Origin: Burkholderiaceae bacterium
Lineage (GTDB): Bacteria > Pseudomonadota > Gammaproteobacteria > Burkholderiales > Burkholderiaceae_E
DNA: 64,000 nt
Reading direction: 5' to 3'
Assembly: GCA_024637155.1 (NCBI GenBank)
Contig: JAGXFR010000056.1
Location: 1-64,000, forward strand
Part shown: piece by piece, positions 42,001 through 52,702 of the stretch
Numbering within the stretch: the stretch's first letter is position 1
Layout: each line of letters opens with the position of its first letter
Program-made: the position numbers and the translations under genes
Notes under the pieces: model-generated
What the model was told of the DNA's origin: nothing
The model's input: the letters and a program-made list of their open reading frames with translations, nothing else
The model's database searches: none

Positions 42001-43024
42001 CCGTGAGTCCGAACTTGGGCTTCGCGCCCCGCCCGGTGGCCCCCTCGTCGCGCAGTTCGCCGCCCGAACCCGTGGCTGCTCCCGCGAAGGGAGAGATCGC
42101 GCTCGGGTGGTTGTGCGTCTCCACCTTGAGCACGCTGTGGGTGAGCTGCGACACCGCCGCGTAGCTCGCGTCCCGCGACCCCGGTTGCGGGAACACGCGC
42201 GCGGCGACGGTTCCCTCGAGCACTGCCGCGTTGTCCGCGTAGGCGACGATGGTGCCTGCCGGGTGCGCGGCATGGGTAGCCCGGATCATCCCGAAGAGGG
42301 AGGCGTCCGCCGGGACGCCGTCGATCACCCAGTCGGCGTTGAAGATCTTGTGGCGGCAGTGCTCGGAATTGGCCTGTGCGAACATCATCAGCTCGACGTC
42401 GCTGGGGTCGCGCCGCGCGACGCGAAAGGCCTCCATTAGGTAGTCGATCTCGTCGTCCGAGAGCGCCAGCCCGAGCGCCGCGTTGGCGCCCACCAGCGCG
42501 GAGCGGCCCTCAGTGCCCACCGCGATGCGCTGCAGCGGCTTGCCCGGCAGCGAGGCGAACACCTGCGCCGGGTCCGGGGCCGCGAGCAGCACCGACTCGG
42601 TCATCCGATCATGCAGTGCATCGGCGAGTCGCCGCAGCGCGGACTCGTCCCAGGCCGGATGCGGCGCTTCGCGCGATCGGATCGTGTAGACGACGCCGCG
42701 CTCGATGCGGCGGATTCCCTCGAAGCCGCAGCTGTGCGCGATGTCGGTTGCCTTGCTGGCCCAGGGGGAGATCGTGCCCAGACGCGGGAGGACATGGAAC
42801 ACTGCGCCTGTCGCCGCTTCGATCGGGCCCTCGGGTGCGCCCACCAGCGCGGCAATGCGCTGGCGTTGCGGCGCACCGATTTCGTCGTCGAACCAGGCGA
42901 GATAGAAGTAGCGCGCCGCGCAATGCTCGACCCGTGCATCGATCGCCGCGAGGCGCTCGCGCAGCCTCAGAAGCCGGAATTCCGAAAGCGCCGTCGCGCC
43001 GGGGAGAGAGAGGAATGCGGACAT
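39008..43024 (-). CDS. purL: phosphoribosylformylglycinamidine synthase
   Basis: This 1338-residue single-chain FGAR amidotransferase performs the fourth step of purine synthesis. Seen in order are the N-terminal domain ([12 protein letters not shown]), two AIRS-like ATP-grasp-related domains with [14 protein letters not shown] and the [14 protein letters not shown] loop, and a C-terminal class-I glutaminase with the catalytic cysteine in [10 protein letters not shown] (about 1178) and the histidine-glutamate pair in MPHPERVF (about 1304). The length matches proteobacterial PurL (about 1300). It appears to be transcribed alone. Confidence 0.96.
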   Translation of the reverse strand: MSAFLSLPGATALSEFRLLRLRERLAAIDARVEHCAARYFYLAWFDDEIGAPQRQRIAALVGAPEGPIEAATGAVFHVLPRLGTISPWASKATDIAHSCGFEGIRRIERGVVYTIRSREAPHPAWDESALRRLADALHDRMTESVLLAAPDPAQVFASLPGKPLQRIAVGTEGRSALVGANAALGLALSDDEIDYLMEAFRVARRDPSDVELMMFAQANSEHCRHKIFNADWVIDGVPADASLFGMIRATHAAHPAGTIVAYADNAAVLEGTVAARVFPQPGSRDASYAAVSQLTHSVLKVETHNHPSAISPFAGAATGSGGELRDEGATGRGAKPKFGLTGFTVSNLCIPGAALPWEHAADVAASSGARAFEGAAQSEAGVPYGLPERIATPLQIMVDGPVGAASFNNEFGRPNLLGYFRTYEQNVAGVVRGYHKPIMIAGGVGNIDARHTHKLGLPVGTLLVHLGGPGMRIGLGGGAASSMGAGTNTAALDFDSVQRGNPEMERRAQEVLDRCWAQGDTNPVLSIHDVGAGGLSNAFPELVHDAGRSARFELRRIPLEESGMSAAEIWCNESQERYVLGIAPDSLEAFAAICRRERCPFAVVGTVTDDGRLVLADEDGSAPVDMPMEVLLGKPPRLQRVAERRARALPQIELGGVSLATLAPRVLQLPTVASKNFLITIGDRTVGGMSARDQLVGPWQVPVADCAIGLMDFDGYAGEALALGERTPLAVIDAAASARMAIGEALTNIAAAPVAATDRIRLSANWMAACGEQGDDADLFDAVAAASRFAIALGIGIPVGKDSLSMRTIWEDADAPDARRQKKVVAPTSLIVTAFAPVADVRDAWTPQLRVGEDSTLILVDLGAGRNRLGASALAQVIGQIGSEVPDCDEPRRLSDFFAALRRLRAQARVLAYHDRSDGGLFATVCEMAFAGRCGVRIELDTLLAAGAPKAAPTPSGADDAHVIAALFNEELGAVLQVHAADRDAVFAELDAVGLGTMSHAIGTATTDECIGFWSGGKCLYADSRATLQQLWSQTTYRIAALRDDPDCAREEFESLARTDDPGLSVSLPFDPADDVAAPMIATGVRPRVAILREQGVNSQTEMAAAFLRAGFEACDVHMSDLLDGRRDLEDFRGLIACGGFSYGDVLGAGSGWAKTVLFHARLADEFTRFFARPDTFTLGVCNGCQMLAQLKSIIPGATSWPSFLRNRSEQFEARLALVEVLESPSVLLRGMAGSRLPIAVSHGEGRVEFASAAHREASAAALRFLDGSGAPARNYPANPNGSPDGLTGFASDDGRATILMPHPERVFRNVQMSWHPRGSGEDSGWMRMFRNARLWVD

Positions 43025-43091
43025 GGCGAAGCCCGGGGCCGGAGGGCGCGATTATACCCGGCGCCCTCTCCGGAGCGCTCCGTGACGGCGC

Positions 43092-46000
43092 TCAGGGAGG
43101 GGTCCCGAACCCGCCTCCCCCGGGGGTTTCGAGCACGAAGCAATCGCCCGCCGCCAGTTCCGCCTTGTCGGCGTGAGCCAGCACCTCTCGGGAGCCGTCT
43201 GCACGCTCCACCCAGGTGAGGCCCGGCGCGCCGGGCCCGCCACCGGCCGCGCCGAAGGCCGGAAACACGCGCCCGTTGGCGAGGATCGAGGCGGTCATGG
43301 GAGCCAGGAAACGAATCCGCCGCACCGCCCCGTCCCCGCCCTTCCAACGACCCGCACCGCCCGAGCCGGGGCGGATCCGATGGCTCTCGAGCCGCACCGG
43401 AAAGCGCAGCTCGAGCACCTCCGGGTCGGTCAGCCGCGAATTCGTCATGTGCGTCTGCACCACCGAGGTGCCGTCGAATCCACCGACCAGCGCGCCTGCG
43501 GCATCGAAGACGCCGCCCGCTCCGGACCCGCCCGACACCGTCTCGTAATACTGGTAGCGGGCGTCGCCGAAAGTGACGTTGTTCATCGTCGGCTGGCTCG
43601 CGCCCATGATGCCGAGCGCGCCGTAGAGCGCGTTGGTGATGCACATCGAGGTCTCGACGTTCCCGGCGACCACGGCGGCGGGGTGCCGCGGGCTGAGCAT
43701 GCAGCCGTCGGGAACGATCACCTTGATCGGCTTCAGGCACCCGGCATTCATCGGAATTTCGTCGTCCACCAGGGTGCGAAACACATAGAGCACGGCCGCC
43801 ATCGTGACCGCGCGCGGCGCGTTGAAGTTGTTGGATTGCTGCTCCGAAGTGCCGGTGAAGTCCACGACCGCCGTGCGACGCGCGTGGTCCACGCGGATCG
43901 CCACGCGGATCTGCGAGCCGTTGTCGAGGCGCAGCTCGAAATCACCGTCTCGCAACGCGGGGATCGCGCGGCGCACGGATTCTTCCGCGTTGTCCTGAAC
44001 GTGGCGCATGTAGGCCTGCACGACCTCCAGACCGAAGTGCCCGACCATCCGCGCCAGTTCCTCGCGCCCCTTCTCGTTGGCCGCGATCTGTGCGCGCAGG
44101 TCCGCGATGTTCTGGTCCGGATTGCGTGCCGGATAAGTCGCACCGGCCAGCAGCGCGCGCAGTTCGTCCTCGCGCATCGTGCCGGCCTCGACGAGACGCA
44201 GATTGGTGATCAGCACGCCCTCGTCGTCGATCTCCCGGCTGTCGGGCGGCATCGAGCCGGGGGTGATGCCGCCGATGTCGGCGTGATGTCCCCGCGAGCC
44301 CACGAAAAAGAGGATCTCGGCCCCGGCCGTGTCGAACACCGGCGTGATCACCGTCACATCGGGCAGGTGCGTTCCGCCCGCGTAGGGATCGTTGAGCACG
44401 TAGACGTCGCCGGGGCGAATCTCACCGGCATTGTCACGCACCACGGCCTCGACGCTCGCGCCCATCGACCCGAGGTGCACCGGCATGTGCGGCGCGTTGG
44501 CCACCAGAGCACCGTCGCGATCGAACACCGCGCAGGAAAAGTCGAGCCGCTCCTTGATGTTCACCGAGTAGGCGGTGTTCTGCAGCCGGTACCCCATCTG
44601 CTCGGCGATCGACATGAACAGGTTGTTGAAGATCTCGAGCATCACCGGGTCGGCCTCGGTGCCCACCGCATGGCGCAACGCGCGCGCGACGTGACGCACG
44701 AGAACCAGGTCGCCGATGGCAGTCAACTCCGCGCGCCAGCCGGTCTCGACGATCGTGGTGGCGGTCTGTTCGGCGATGATCGCGGGCCCGTCGATCACGT
44801 CCTGCGCGCACAGTTCCTCGCGTCGGTACAGCGGCGTCTCGCGCCAGGCTCCGAGCGTGAACATGCGCACCGTCGCGCCCGGGGCGAGCGTCGCGTCGCG
44901 CCGTGCGGCCGCGTCGAGCTTCGCTCCGGAACCCGAAATGCCGATCGCTTCGGCGACCACCGACTCGATCACCAGCGCGCGCTGCGGCATCAGGAAGGAG
45001 AAGCGCTGCCGGTACGCGCGCTCGAAGCTCTCGACCATGCGTTGCGGTTCGTCCCAGTCGACGCCGAGCGCGGTGTCGGTACCCTCGTAGCGCAGTTGCG
45101 CCCGGTGCAGCACCTGGATTTCGTCCGGCGCCTCGCCCTGTGCGATCAGTTCCGTGCGCGCCGCCTCGGCGAGTTCCCGGAGCCGCGCCGCGGCCGCCTG
45201 ATGCGCCGGCGCATCGAGCCTCGCTTCGATCGACGCCTCGCGCATCGCGCGCTGCTCGGCGAGCCCCATTCCGTAGGCCGAGAGCACGCCGGCAAGCGGG
45301 TGCGCGAAGACGCGCGGCATGGCGAGACTGTCGGCCACCAGGCACGCATGCTGCCCGCCGGCGCCGCCGAAGGTGTTGAGCGTGTAGCGCGTGACGTCAT
45401 AGCCACGCTGCACGGAGATTTTCTTGATCGCGTTGGCCATGTTGGCGACTGCGATGTCGACGAAGCCCTGCGCAACCTCCTCGGGGCTCATCGTCCGACC
45501 CGTCGCGCGTCCGATTTCGCCGGCCAGCTCGGCGAATCCCGCCGCCACGACATTCCGGTCCAACGGCTGGTCGCCGCGCGGGCCGAACACCGACGGGAAA
45601 TACTCCGGTTGGATCTTGCCGAGCATCACATTGGCGTCGGTGACCGTCAGCGGCCCGCCCCGCCGGTAGCAGGCCGGCCCGGGATTGGCTCCGGCCGAAT
45701 CGGGCCCGACGCGCAGCCGCGCACCGTCGAAGTGCAGGATCGAGCCGCCGCCCGCGGCGACGGTATGGATGCTCATCATCGGCGCGCGCATCCGCACGCC
45801 GGCCACCAGCGTGTCGAAGGCCCGCTCGAATTCTCCGGCGTAGTGCGACACGTCGGTCGAGGTGCCGCCCATGTCGAAGCCGATCACCCGATCGAATCCC
45901 GCCGCCTCGCTGACCCGCGCCATCCCGACGATCCCCCCGGCCGGACCCGAGAGGATCGAATCCTTGCCCTGGAAGGTGCGCGCATCGGTGAGCCCCCCGT

Positions 46001-46727
46001 TGGACTGCATGAACTGCAGCCGCACGCCCGGCATCGCGGCCGCCACCTGATCGACGTAGCGGCGCAACACCGGTGAGAGATAGGCATCCACGACCGTCGT
46101 GTCGCCGCGCCCGACGAACTTGATCAGCGGCGAGACCTCGTGGGATACCGAGACCTGCGTGTATCCCATCGCGCGGGCGATCTGCGCCACCCGCTGCTCG
46201 TGCGTCACATGGCGATAGCCGTGCATCAGCACGATGGCGACGCTGCGCAGGCCCGAATCCCAGGCACGCTGCAGTGCCGCGCGCGCCGCCTCCTCGTCGA
46301 GCTGCGTCACCACCGTGCCGTCGGCATCGACGCGCTCGTCGATTTCGATCACTTCCCGGTAGAGCAACTCGGGCATCTCGATGTGGCGTGCGAAGAGCTT
46401 CGGGCGGTTCTGGTAGGCAATGCGCAGCGCGTCGGCAAAACCGCGCGTCACCGCCAGCACCAGCGCTTCGCCCTTTCTCTCCAGCAGCGCGTTGGTGGCC
46501 ACCGTGGTGCCCATCTTCACGACGGTGACCTGCTGCGGCGTGATCGCCTCGCCCGGGGAAAGCGCGAGCACGCGGCGAATTCCCTCGACCGCCGCGTCCA
46601 GGTAGTGCCCGGGATTTTCCGAGAGCAGTTTGACGATCCGCAACTCGCCCTGCGCCGAACGGCCCACGACGTCGGTAAAGGTGCCGCCCCGGTCGACCCA
46701 GAACTGCCAGCGCTGGTCAGGATTCAT
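43092..46727 (-). CDS. fused hydantoinase/5-oxoprolinase (HyuA-HyuB) ATP-dependent amidohydrolase
   Basis: This 1211-residue protein joins an N-terminal hydantoinase-A domain (actin-like ATPase; [15 protein letters not shown] at 9-23, [14 protein letters not shown] near 285) to a C-terminal hydantoinase-B domain from about residue 690 ([50 protein letters not shown]). The same fusion occurs in ATP-dependent 5-oxoprolinase and related enzymes for hydantoins. It lies in an operon with a winged-helix regulator and an Asp/Glu/hydantoin-racemase-like protein, its ATG overlapping the racemase stop (ATGA), and next to a divergent TRAP transporter. The substrate, oxoproline or a hydantoin-type cyclic amide, is inferred from context only. 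Confidence 0.92.
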   Translation of the reverse strand: MNPDQRWQFWVDRGGTFTDVVGRSAQGELRIVKLLSENPGHYLDAAVEGIRRVLALSPGEAITPQQVTVVKMGTTVATNALLERKGEALVLAVTRGFADALRIAYQNRPKLFARHIEMPELLYREVIEIDERVDADGTVVTQLDEEAARAALQRAWDSGLRSVAIVLMHGYRHVTHEQRVAQIARAMGYTQVSVSHEVSPLIKFVGRGDTTVVDAYLSPVLRRYVDQVAAAMPGVRLQFMQSNGGLTDARTFQGKDSILSGPAGGIVGMARVSEAAGFDRVIGFDMGGTSTDVSHYAGEFERAFDTLVAGVRMRAPMMSIHTVAAGGGSILHFDGARLRVGPDSAGANPGPACYRRGGPLTVTDANVMLGKIQPEYFPSVFGPRGDQPLDRNVVAAGFAELAGEIGRATGRTMSPEEVAQGFVDIAVANMANAIKKISVQRGYDVTRYTLNTFGGAGGQHACLVADSLAMPRVFAHPLAGVLSAYGMGLAEQRAMREASIEARLDAPAHQAAAARLRELAEAARTELIAQGEAPDEIQVLHRAQLRYEGTDTALGVDWDEPQRMVESFERAYRQRFSFLMPQRALVIESVVAEAIGISGSGAKLDAAARRDATLAPGATVRMFTLGAWRETPLYRREELCAQDVIDGPAIIAEQTATTIVETGWRAELTAIGDLVLVRHVARALRHAVGTEADPVMLEIFNNLFMSIAEQMGYRLQNTAYSVNIKERLDFSCAVFDRDGALVANAPHMPVHLGSMGASVEAVVRDNAGEIRPGDVYVLNDPYAGGTHLPDVTVITPVFDTAGAEILFFVGSRGHHADIGGITPGSMPPDSREIDDEGVLITNLRLVEAGTMREDELRALLAGATYPARNPDQNIADLRAQIAANEKGREELARMVGHFGLEVVQAYMRHVQDNAEESVRRAIPALRDGDFELRLDNGSQIRVAIRVDHARRTAVVDFTGTSEQQSNNFNAPRAVTMAAVLYVFRTLVDDEIPMNAGCLKPIKVIVPDGCMLSPRHPAAVVAGNVETSMCITNALYGALGIMGASQPTMNNVTFGDARYQYYETVSGGSGAGGVFDAAGALVGGFDGTSVVQTHMTNSRLTDPEVLELRFPVRLESHRIRPGSGGAGRWKGGDGAVRRIRFLAPMTASILANGRVFPAFGAAGGGPGAPGLTWVERADGSREVLAHADKAELAAGDCFVLETPGGGGFGTPP

Positions 46728-47488
46728 TCGCTTCTCACTTCCTTTGGTAAACGCCGTGCGACCAGCGTGGTGATGTCAACCACCGGCAGTCCGGTGGCGG
46801 CACGCACCGCTTGCGCATAGGGAGCCATGTTCGTGCATTCGAGGACGATGGCCGCGACATCCGGGCGCCGGTCGACGAGTCGCACGGCAGCCGCGACGGT
46901 CGCCTTACGGGCGGCCGCCACGTCGAGCTCTGCCTGATCTTCGAGCAGGGTGCGCTGGAACGGACAGCCCTCGGCGAGACCTTCAACCGGCGTGTCGTCG
47001 GGCGCGCGTGCGCAGCGCAGGTGCCCGGGGGTCAGGGCATCCGCGTCGACGGTCACAACGCCGGTCACGCGACCCGGAACCAGCGTGGCCTGGATTTCGG
47101 GCAGCAACAGCAGACTCGAGGTCCACACCGGAATCGCCAGGGCGTCCTGCAGTTCCCGCTGAAAGAGAACCAGGAACCCGCAACTCGTGGTGATGGCATG
47201 GACGCCGGCGCGCACCAGCGAGCGGCCCGCATCGATGAACGGCACGAGCAGCGAGGGATCGTGGTCGCGCACCACCCGCCGCGGCGAGGCGCCCGCCACG
47301 GTCGCGTAACGCACCGGATGATCGAAGGTCACCGGGTTGCCGATGTCGCCAACGATGCGCGGAAAGCGCGTATCGAGCATCAGGACGCCAAGGACGCCGG
47401 ATGCTGCGGGGGCCGGAACCGGGGCCGACGCCGCGCCGGGCCGCGCGGCGCCACCGCCGGCGCCCGATGTCGGAGGTGCTGCGCTCAC
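46724..47488 (-). CDS. Asp/Glu/hydantoin racemase-like protein
   Basis: This 254-residue protein belongs to the aspartate/glutamate racemase superfamily. The two catalytic cysteines of the two-base mechanism are visible in [10 protein letters not shown] and in [13 protein letters not shown], each at the end of a beta strand. The N-terminal 30 residues are Ala/Gly/Pro-rich and unlike the family. The GTG start overlaps the stop of the regulator gene (GTGA); a methionine at residue 37 (MLDTRFPRI) is a possible internal alternative. It probably racemises or processes the substrate of the hydantoinase/oxoprolinase encoded next. Confidence 0.82.
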   Translation of the reverse strand: MSAAPPTSGAGGGAARPGAASAPVPAPAASGVLGVLMLDTRFPRIVGDIGNPVTFDHPVRYATVAGASPRRVVRDHDPSLLVPFIDAGRSLVRAGVHAITTSCGFLVLFQRELQDALAIPVWTSSLLLLPEIQATLVPGRVTGVVTVDADALTPGHLRCARAPDDTPVEGLAEGCPFQRTLLEDQAELDVAAARKATVAAAVRLVDRRPDVAAIVLECTNMAPYAQAVRAATGLPVVDITTLVARRLPKEVRSE

Positions 47489-48081
47489 AGGGCCGCCGCA
47501 GCGCGAGCCGCCTGATCGTAGAGTCCGGAAAGCGTGCGCAGCGTGCGCGCCAGTCGGGCGAGATCTTCGCGATCGGCCACATCACCGGCGAGGCTGGGCA
47601 GCAGGCATTGCTCGCGCACGTCCCGATAGCGCTCGACGAGTCCGCGACCGGCAGCCGAACTCGAGTAGAACACCTCCTTGCCGGTCTTGCGACTCTCGAT
47701 CAGTCCCAGCCCGACGAGCTTCTTGAGTGCGTAGTTGACGACGTGGGTGTCCTCGTAGTTCAGCGTAAAGCAGATGTCGGCGAGCTTCTTCGCGCGGCGG
47801 CGATGCTCGACGTGGTGCAGCACGAGTACGTCCGTCGGCGTCAGGTCGGGCGTCCCGGCCGCGGCCATGCACCGCGTGCTCCAGCGCGCGAACGCGTGGC
47901 CACAGACGATCAGCCCGAACTCCAGTTCCGAGAGTTCGGCCCAACCGCCCTCGGCGAGGTGCGCCGAGGAAACGATTCGCACGCTGCGCCCCGGCGCCGG
48001 GGCCGTTTGCGCAGGAGAATTCCTGCTCGCACTCGTCTGGGCTTTCGCCGCGCGCTGCGGGCGTGATCTTGATGTGGCCAT
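47485..48081 (-). CDS. winged-helix (MarR-like) transcriptional regulator
   Basis: This 198-residue protein has a poorly conserved Ser/Ala/Pro-rich start (1-30), then a winged-helix domain (TPTDVLVLHHVEHRRRAKKLADICFTLN, followed by VNYALKKLVGLGLIESRKTGKEVFYS). It resembles the predicted MarR-like regulators often found with amidohydrolase or hydantoinase genes. It heads the operon with the racemase-like and hydantoinase genes and is divergent from a TRAP transporter, so it likely controls both. The divergent region contains a TTGACA promoter for the transporter. Confidence 0.83.
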   Translation of the reverse strand: MATSRSRPQRAAKAQTSASRNSPAQTAPAPGRSVRIVSSAHLAEGGWAELSELEFGLIVCGHAFARWSTRCMAAAGTPDLTPTDVLVLHHVEHRRRAKKLADICFTLNYEDTHVVNYALKKLVGLGLIESRKTGKEVFYSSSAAGRGLVERYRDVREQCLLPSLAGDVADREDLARLARTLRTLSGLYDQAARAAAAL

Positions 48082-48109
48082 TCAATATTTCCAAATCATC
48101 GACAAGACA

Positions 48110-48139
48110 TTGACAATTTATCGCGTAATTCCCTAGGAT
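48110..48139 (+). promoter_or_regulatory. promoter of the TRAP transporter genes
   Basis: A perfect -35 TTGACA (48110-48115) and TAGGAT (48134-48139, 4/6) are 18 bases apart, 121 bases before the dctP-like ATG. CAAGACATTG (48103-48112), a small inverted repeat with CAA/TTG arms, overlaps the -35 and may be the site of the divergent regulator. Confidence 0.6.
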
Positions 48140-48259
48140 TCAAGCGCGCCGAGACGGCCTGCGCCTCGCCCGACCGGGTCGACGTGCAGGGCATGGCGAC
48201 GAAGCCGGTTTTTTTTCGTACACTGCAAAGCGCACCATCAACCATGTGGAGACGAACCA

Positions 48260-49246
48260 ATGAAATCATTCCGACTCGTCGGCGCAGCGACCGCAATCGG
48301 TCTCGCGACGACGCTCCTGGGCGCCTCCGGCGCCTTCGCGCAGACCAAGTGGGACCTGCCGGCAGCATATCCGGCCAGCAACTTCCATTCCGAGAATCTG
48401 GTTCTGTTCGCCAATGACGTCGACCGTCTTTCGGGGGGCAAGCTCAAGATCACGGTCCACTCCGGCGCCTCGCTCTTCAAGGCGCCCGAGATCAAGCGCG
48501 CCGTGCAGGGAAATCAGGCGCAGATCGGGGAAATCCTGATCTCCAACTTCTCCAACGAAAACGCGCTCTTCGGCGTCGACGTGCTGCCCTTCGTGGCCAC
48601 CAGTTTTGACGCCGCGATGAAGCTGCATCTCGCCGCGAAACCGGCTCTCGAAAAGCTGCTGGCCTCGCAGGGCATGCGGCTGCTCTATACCGTGCCGTGG
48701 CCGCCGCAGGGGCTCTACGCGAAGAAGGCGCTCGACAGCGCCTCCGACCTGAAGGGCGTGAAGTTCCGTTCGTACAACCCCGCGACCGCGAAGATCGCCG
48801 AGATGTTCGGCGCGCAGCCGGTTTCGATCCAGGCCGCCGAACTGTCCCAGGCGCTGGCCACCGGAGTCGTCGAGTCCTACATCTCCTCGGGTTCGACCGG
48901 CTACGACACCAAGACCTTCGAGCACCTGAAGTATTTCTACGACACGCAGGCGTGGATCCCGAAGAACGCGATCATCGTGAACCAGAAGGCCTTCGAGGCG
49001 CTCGACAAGCCGACGCAGGACGCGCTGCTCAAGGCGGGTGCGGAAGCCGAGGTGCGCGGCTGGAAGATCTCGCGTGAGAAGACCGGCTGGTACCTGGATC
49101 AGTTGAAGGCGAACGGGATGAACGTGCTGGCGCCGTCGGCCAAGATGTCGGCCGAGTTCAAGAAAGTCGGCGACGTGCTGCTCGAGGAGTGGCTCCAGAA
49201 GACCGGCGCCGAGGGCAAGTCCATCATGGACGCCTATCGGAAGTGA
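48260..49246 (+). CDS. TRAP transporter DctP-type solute-binding protein
   Basis: This 328-residue periplasmic binding protein has a cleavable signal peptide ending ASGAFA (about residue 27), and the DctP fold with LFKAPEIKRAVQGNQAQIG and GVKFRSYNPATAKIAE, the region of the conserved carboxylate-binding arginine. TRAP systems use the sodium gradient to import organic acids. It is the first gene of a dctPQM operon, with GGAG before the ATG and GTGA overlap with the next gene. Divergence from the hydantoinase/racemase operon suggests a cyclic amide, N-carbamoyl or amino-acid-derived substrate, which is inference. Confidence 0.93.
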   Translation: MKSFRLVGAATAIGLATTLLGASGAFAQTKWDLPAAYPASNFHSENLVLFANDVDRLSGGKLKITVHSGASLFKAPEIKRAVQGNQAQIGEILISNFSNENALFGVDVLPFVATSFDAAMKLHLAAKPALEKLLASQGMRLLYTVPWPPQGLYAKKALDSASDLKGVKFRSYNPATAKIAEMFGAQPVSIQAAELSQALATGVVESYISSGSTGYDTKTFEHLKYFYDTQAWIPKNAIIVNQKAFEALDKPTQDALLKAGAEAEVRGWKISREKTGWYLDQLKANGMNVLAPSAKMSAEFKKVGDVLLEEWLQKTGAEGKSIMDAYRK

Positions 49247-49755
49247 TTCGCCGCGCACTCGATACCTTGTATGACACCGCCGCCGTGCTGGCGGCGGTGT
49301 GCGTGATCGGGGTGCTCGTCACGGTGATCGCCGGAGTCATCAGCCGGGAATCGAACTTCTTCATTCCCGGCACCGACTCCTACGCGGGCTACCTGATGGC
49401 CGGCGCGGGCTTTCTTGCCCTCGCCCACACCCTCAAGCGCAACGAGCACATCCGCGTCACGCTGGTCCTCAACCTGGCCGCGCCGCGGCTGCGACGTGCG
49501 CTCGAACTCTTCTCGCTCGGCGCCGCCGTCTTGCTTGCGGCGCTCTTTGCCTACTACAGCGTGCGGCTTGCCTGGCAGTCGCACCTGTTCAACGACATCT
49601 CGACCGGAAACGATGCCACGCGGCTGTGGATCCCGCAGCTCTCGATGGCGATCGGGTCGCTGATCCTGGTCGTTGCCTTTATTGACGAATTCATCCTGGA
49701 ACTCCTCGGACGCAGGCGCCACCTGACCCGTGACGAGCTTCTGCGCAACGAGTAA
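49243..49755 (+). CDS. TRAP transporter small permease (DctQ-type)
   Basis: This 170-residue small permease has four hydrophobic helices (about 11-35, 50-70, 90-110, 130-155), the DctQ arrangement. It contains the family stretch MAGAGFLALAHTLKRNEHIRV. The start is a GTG overlapping the stop of the binding protein gene (GTGA); no ATG fits the membrane start. It pairs with the large permease 42 bases downstream. Confidence 0.9.
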   Translation: MIRRALDTLYDTAAVLAAVCVIGVLVTVIAGVISRESNFFIPGTDSYAGYLMAGAGFLALAHTLKRNEHIRVTLVLNLAAPRLRRALELFSLGAAVLLAALFAYYSVRLAWQSHLFNDISTGNDATRLWIPQLSMAIGSLILVVAFIDEFILELLGRRRHLTRDELLRNE

Positions 49756-49797
49756 ACGTTACCGAGGCGCGCGCCGAGAGCGCGCGGAAAGCCAGCG

Positions 49798-51105
49798 ATG
49801 ACCGAGTTGATCATCACCACCCTGCTGATCGTCGTGCTCTTCCTGCTGCTGGGCAGCGGGGTGTGGATCGGACTTACGCTCTCGGGCGTGGCATGGATCG
49901 GGATGCAGCTCTTCGCCGCGCGCCCGGCGGGCGATGCGATGGCGGTGACGATCTGGGGCTCGTCGTCGAGCTGGACGCTCACGGCGCTGCCGCTGTTCAT
50001 CTGGATGGGCGAAATCCTGTTTCGCACCCGGCTCTCCGAGGACATGTTTCGCGGACTCGCGCCGTGGATGAACGCGCTCCCTGGGCGCCTGCTGCACACG
50101 AATATCATCGGCTGCGCGATCTTCGCTGCGGTATCGGGCTCTTCGGCCGCCACCTGCGCGACGATCGGCAAAATGACGCTGCCCGAGCTCGAGCGCCGCG
50201 GGTACCCGAAGAACCTCGTGATCGGTACCCTGGCAGGGGCCGGCACGCTGGGGCTGCTGATTCCCCCGTCGATCATCATGATCGTCTACGGGGTGGCAGC
50301 AGAGATTTCCATCGCTCAGCTGTTCATCGCAGGGGTGATCCCGGGATTTCTGCTGGCCAGCCTGTTCAGCGGTTACGTGATCATCTGGGCGCTGCTCAAT
50401 CCGGGCAAGGTCCCCGCTGCCGACAGCCGCAGCTCCTTCTTCCAGAAGATCTACGCCTCGCGCAGCCTGATACCGGTGATGTTGCTGATCGCGGTGGTGC
50501 TGGGTTCGATCTACGCTGGCGTCGCCACCGCCACCGAGGCGGCGTCGATCGGCGTGGTCGGATCGCTGATTCTCTCCGCGATCCAGGGGTCGCTGCGCTG
50601 GGCGAGCTTTCGCGACTCGCTGATGGGTGCCACGCGGCTTTACTGCATGATCGCGCTGATCCTCGCGGGCGCGTCGTTCCTGACGCTATCGATGGGCTAC
50701 ATCGGTTTGCCTCGGCACCTGGCCGAGTTCATTGCCGCGCTGGGGCTGCCGCAGTGGGGGCTGGTGATCGCGCTGGCGATCTTCTTCATCGTGCTCGGCT
50801 GCTTTCTGGACGGCATATCGATCGTGGTGCTGACGATGGGCGTGATCCTGCCCACCGTGACGGCAGCCGGGATCGACCTGCTGTGGTTCGGGATCTTCGT
50901 CGTGGTGGTCGTCGAGATGGCGCAGATCACGCCGCCGGTGGGTTTCAACCTCTTCGTCCTGCAGGGAATGACCAAGCTCGATCTGATGTGGATCGCGCGG
51001 GTCACGCTGCCGATGTTCCTGCTGATGGTGCTCGCCGTCGCGCTGATCTACCAGTTTCCCGGCCTGGTCACCTGGCTCCCGGCCCAGATGAAGATGTCCC
51101 CCTGA
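49798..51105 (+). CDS. TRAP transporter large permease (DctM-type)
   Basis: This 435-residue protein has about 11-12 hydrophobic helices and DctM marks: GSSSWTLTALPLFIWMGEIL near the start, FAAVSGSSAATCATIG, AGTLGLLIPPSIIMIVYG and VEMAQITPPVGFNLFVL near the C-terminus. It is the transport channel that binds substrate-loaded DctP. It is third in the dctPQM operon. Confidence 0.95.
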   Translation: MTELIITTLLIVVLFLLLGSGVWIGLTLSGVAWIGMQLFAARPAGDAMAVTIWGSSSSWTLTALPLFIWMGEILFRTRLSEDMFRGLAPWMNALPGRLLHTNIIGCAIFAAVSGSSAATCATIGKMTLPELERRGYPKNLVIGTLAGAGTLGLLIPPSIIMIVYGVAAEISIAQLFIAGVIPGFLLASLFSGYVIIWALLNPGKVPAADSRSSFFQKIYASRSLIPVMLLIAVVLGSIYAGVATATEAASIGVVGSLILSAIQGSLRWASFRDSLMGATRLYCMIALILAGASFLTLSMGYIGLPRHLAEFIAALGLPQWGLVIALAIFFIVLGCFLDGISIVVLTMGVILPTVTAAGIDLLWFGIFVVVVVEMAQITPPVGFNLFVLQGMTKLDLMWIARVTLPMFLLMVLAVALIYQFPGLVTWLPAQMKMSP

Positions 51106-51160
51106 GGGCGTGACCCGCACCGCGCCTGCGGCAGAACGCCCCGCTCTTGCCGCGACGCAC

Positions 51161-51166
51161 TAGAAT
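51161..51166 (+). promoter_or_regulatory. -10 element giving a nearly leaderless nnr transcript
   Basis: TAGAAT (5/6) ends 6 bases before the ATG at 51173, so transcription starting 6-8 bases downstream would begin at or next to the start codon. No ribosome site is present before the ATG, which agrees with a leaderless mRNA. No -35 of note is seen. Confidence 0.45.
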
Positions 51167-51172
51167 CGGCGC

Positions 51173-52702
51173 ATGCACGCCGTCTCCCGAATTGCCGGCG
51201 AACCCACGACCGGCCCTCTGTACACCACCGCCTCGGTGCGGGCGATCGAGCACGCGTGGCTCGCGCGCCTGCCCCACGGCACGCTGATGGAGCGTGCGGC
51301 GCTGGCCTGCGCCGACGCGCTCGAACGCATCGCCCGGGATCTGCCGCGCGGCACGCCGATCATCGCGCTGGTCGGTCCGGGCAACAATGGTGGCGACGCG
51401 CTGCTCGCCGCGCTGCACCTGCGCGCCATCGGCTTTGACTGCCGCGCCTGGTGCGGGCCGGTGCAGCCCGACGCCGGGAGCGAGGCGCACGCGGTGCTCG
51501 CGCGCTGGAAGGACGCCGGGGGCGCCTTCATCACCCGTGCCGACTTGCTCGCCTCAGCGGGTTCCGGGGCGATCCTGATCGACGGTCTCTTCGGCATCGG
51601 GCTGGCACGCCCCGTCTCGGGGGAGTACGCCGAGATCGTCATCGCGCTGAACTCGGTTCCCGGCACGGTGCTCGCGGTCGACGTGCCCAGCGGCATCGAC
51701 GCGGACACGGGTGGCGTCGTCGGCGACGCGAACGGGTGCGCGCTGCGCGCCGTCGCCACGGTCACGATGATCGCCGACAAACCCGGACTGCATACCGGCG
51801 CGGCCCTCGACTGCGCGGGTGACGTGATCGTTGCCGATCTGGGCACCGCGGAGCATCCCGATCCCGACGGCCTGCTCGTCACCGCGCCATGGGTGCGTGA
51901 GCGACTGCGCACGCGTCCCGCCACGAGCCACAAGGGCAGCTTCGGCACGGTCTGCGTGATCGGTGGCGCGGAGGGCATGCGCGGCGCGGCGCTGCTGGCC
52001 GGGCGCGGCGCGCTCGCCGCCGGGGCCGGCAAGGTCTACGTCGCCGGCCCCGACGGGCCGGCCTTCGATCCTGCGCAGCCGCAGTTGATGACCCGCGACT
52101 CCGAGGAAGCACTCGCGGGCGTCAGCGCGGTGGCGATCGGCTGCGGCCTGGGCACTTCCGACGCGGCCCGCGTGTTGCTGACCCGTTCGCTCGCCTCGAG
52201 CGCTGCGCTGGTGCTCGACGCAGACGCCCTGAACCAGCTCGCCGCGACACCGGCGCCGGCAACGGCCTTCTCGGCGTTGGCCGTGCGGGCCAGGCGTCCG
52301 ACGATCCTCACGCCCCACCCGCTCGAAGCGGCACGGCTGCTTGCCGTGCCCGTCGCCGAGATCGCGCGTGACCGCGTGGCTGCCGCCCGCGAACTGGCGC
52401 GCCGCAGCGGCTGTGTCGCGCTGCTCAAGGGCGCCGGTTCCGTCGTCGCGACCCCATCCGGGGCCTGGTCGATCAATGCCAGCGGGAGTCCCGCGCTGGC
52501 GAGCGCGGGCACCGGCGACGTGCTGGCCGGCGTGGCCGCCGCGCTGCTTGCCCAGGGCTACAGCCCCTTCGAAGCCGCCGCGCTGGCGGCGTGGCTGCAC
52601 GGGCGCGCCGGCGAGTCCTGGAGCGCAACGCACCCGCGCCATGCGGGACTCTCGGCCGCGCAACTTCCCGCTCTGATCGTCGAGGTGCTCGATGAGCGCT
52701 GA
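51173..52702 (+). CDS. nnr: bifunctional NAD(P)HX epimerase/dehydratase (YjeF type)
   Basis: This 509-residue protein repairs hydrated NADH and NADPH. The N-terminal epimerase domain (about 1-215) has GPGNNGGDALLAALHLRAIG and AVDVPSGIDADTG; the C-terminal ADP-dependent dehydratase domain (about 230-505) has HKGSFGTVCVIGGAEGMRGA and the nucleotide site ASAGTGDVLAGVAAALLAQG. The length is usual. Upstream there is a -10 element so close that the mRNA may be leaderless. The end overlaps pgi by 11 bases. Confidence 0.95.
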   Translation: MHAVSRIAGEPTTGPLYTTASVRAIEHAWLARLPHGTLMERAALACADALERIARDLPRGTPIIALVGPGNNGGDALLAALHLRAIGFDCRAWCGPVQPDAGSEAHAVLARWKDAGGAFITRADLLASAGSGAILIDGLFGIGLARPVSGEYAEIVIALNSVPGTVLAVDVPSGIDADTGGVVGDANGCALRAVATVTMIADKPGLHTGAALDCAGDVIVADLGTAEHPDPDGLLVTAPWVRERLRTRPATSHKGSFGTVCVIGGAEGMRGAALLAGRGALAAGAGKVYVAGPDGPAFDPAQPQLMTRDSEEALAGVSAVAIGCGLGTSDAARVLLTRSLASSAALVLDADALNQLAATPAPATAFSALAVRARRPTILTPHPLEAARLLAVPVAEIARDRVAAARELARRSGCVALLKGAGSVVATPSGAWSINASGSPALASAGTGDVLAGVAAALLAQGYSPFEAAALAAWLHGRAGESWSATHPRHAGLSAAQLPALIVEVLDER

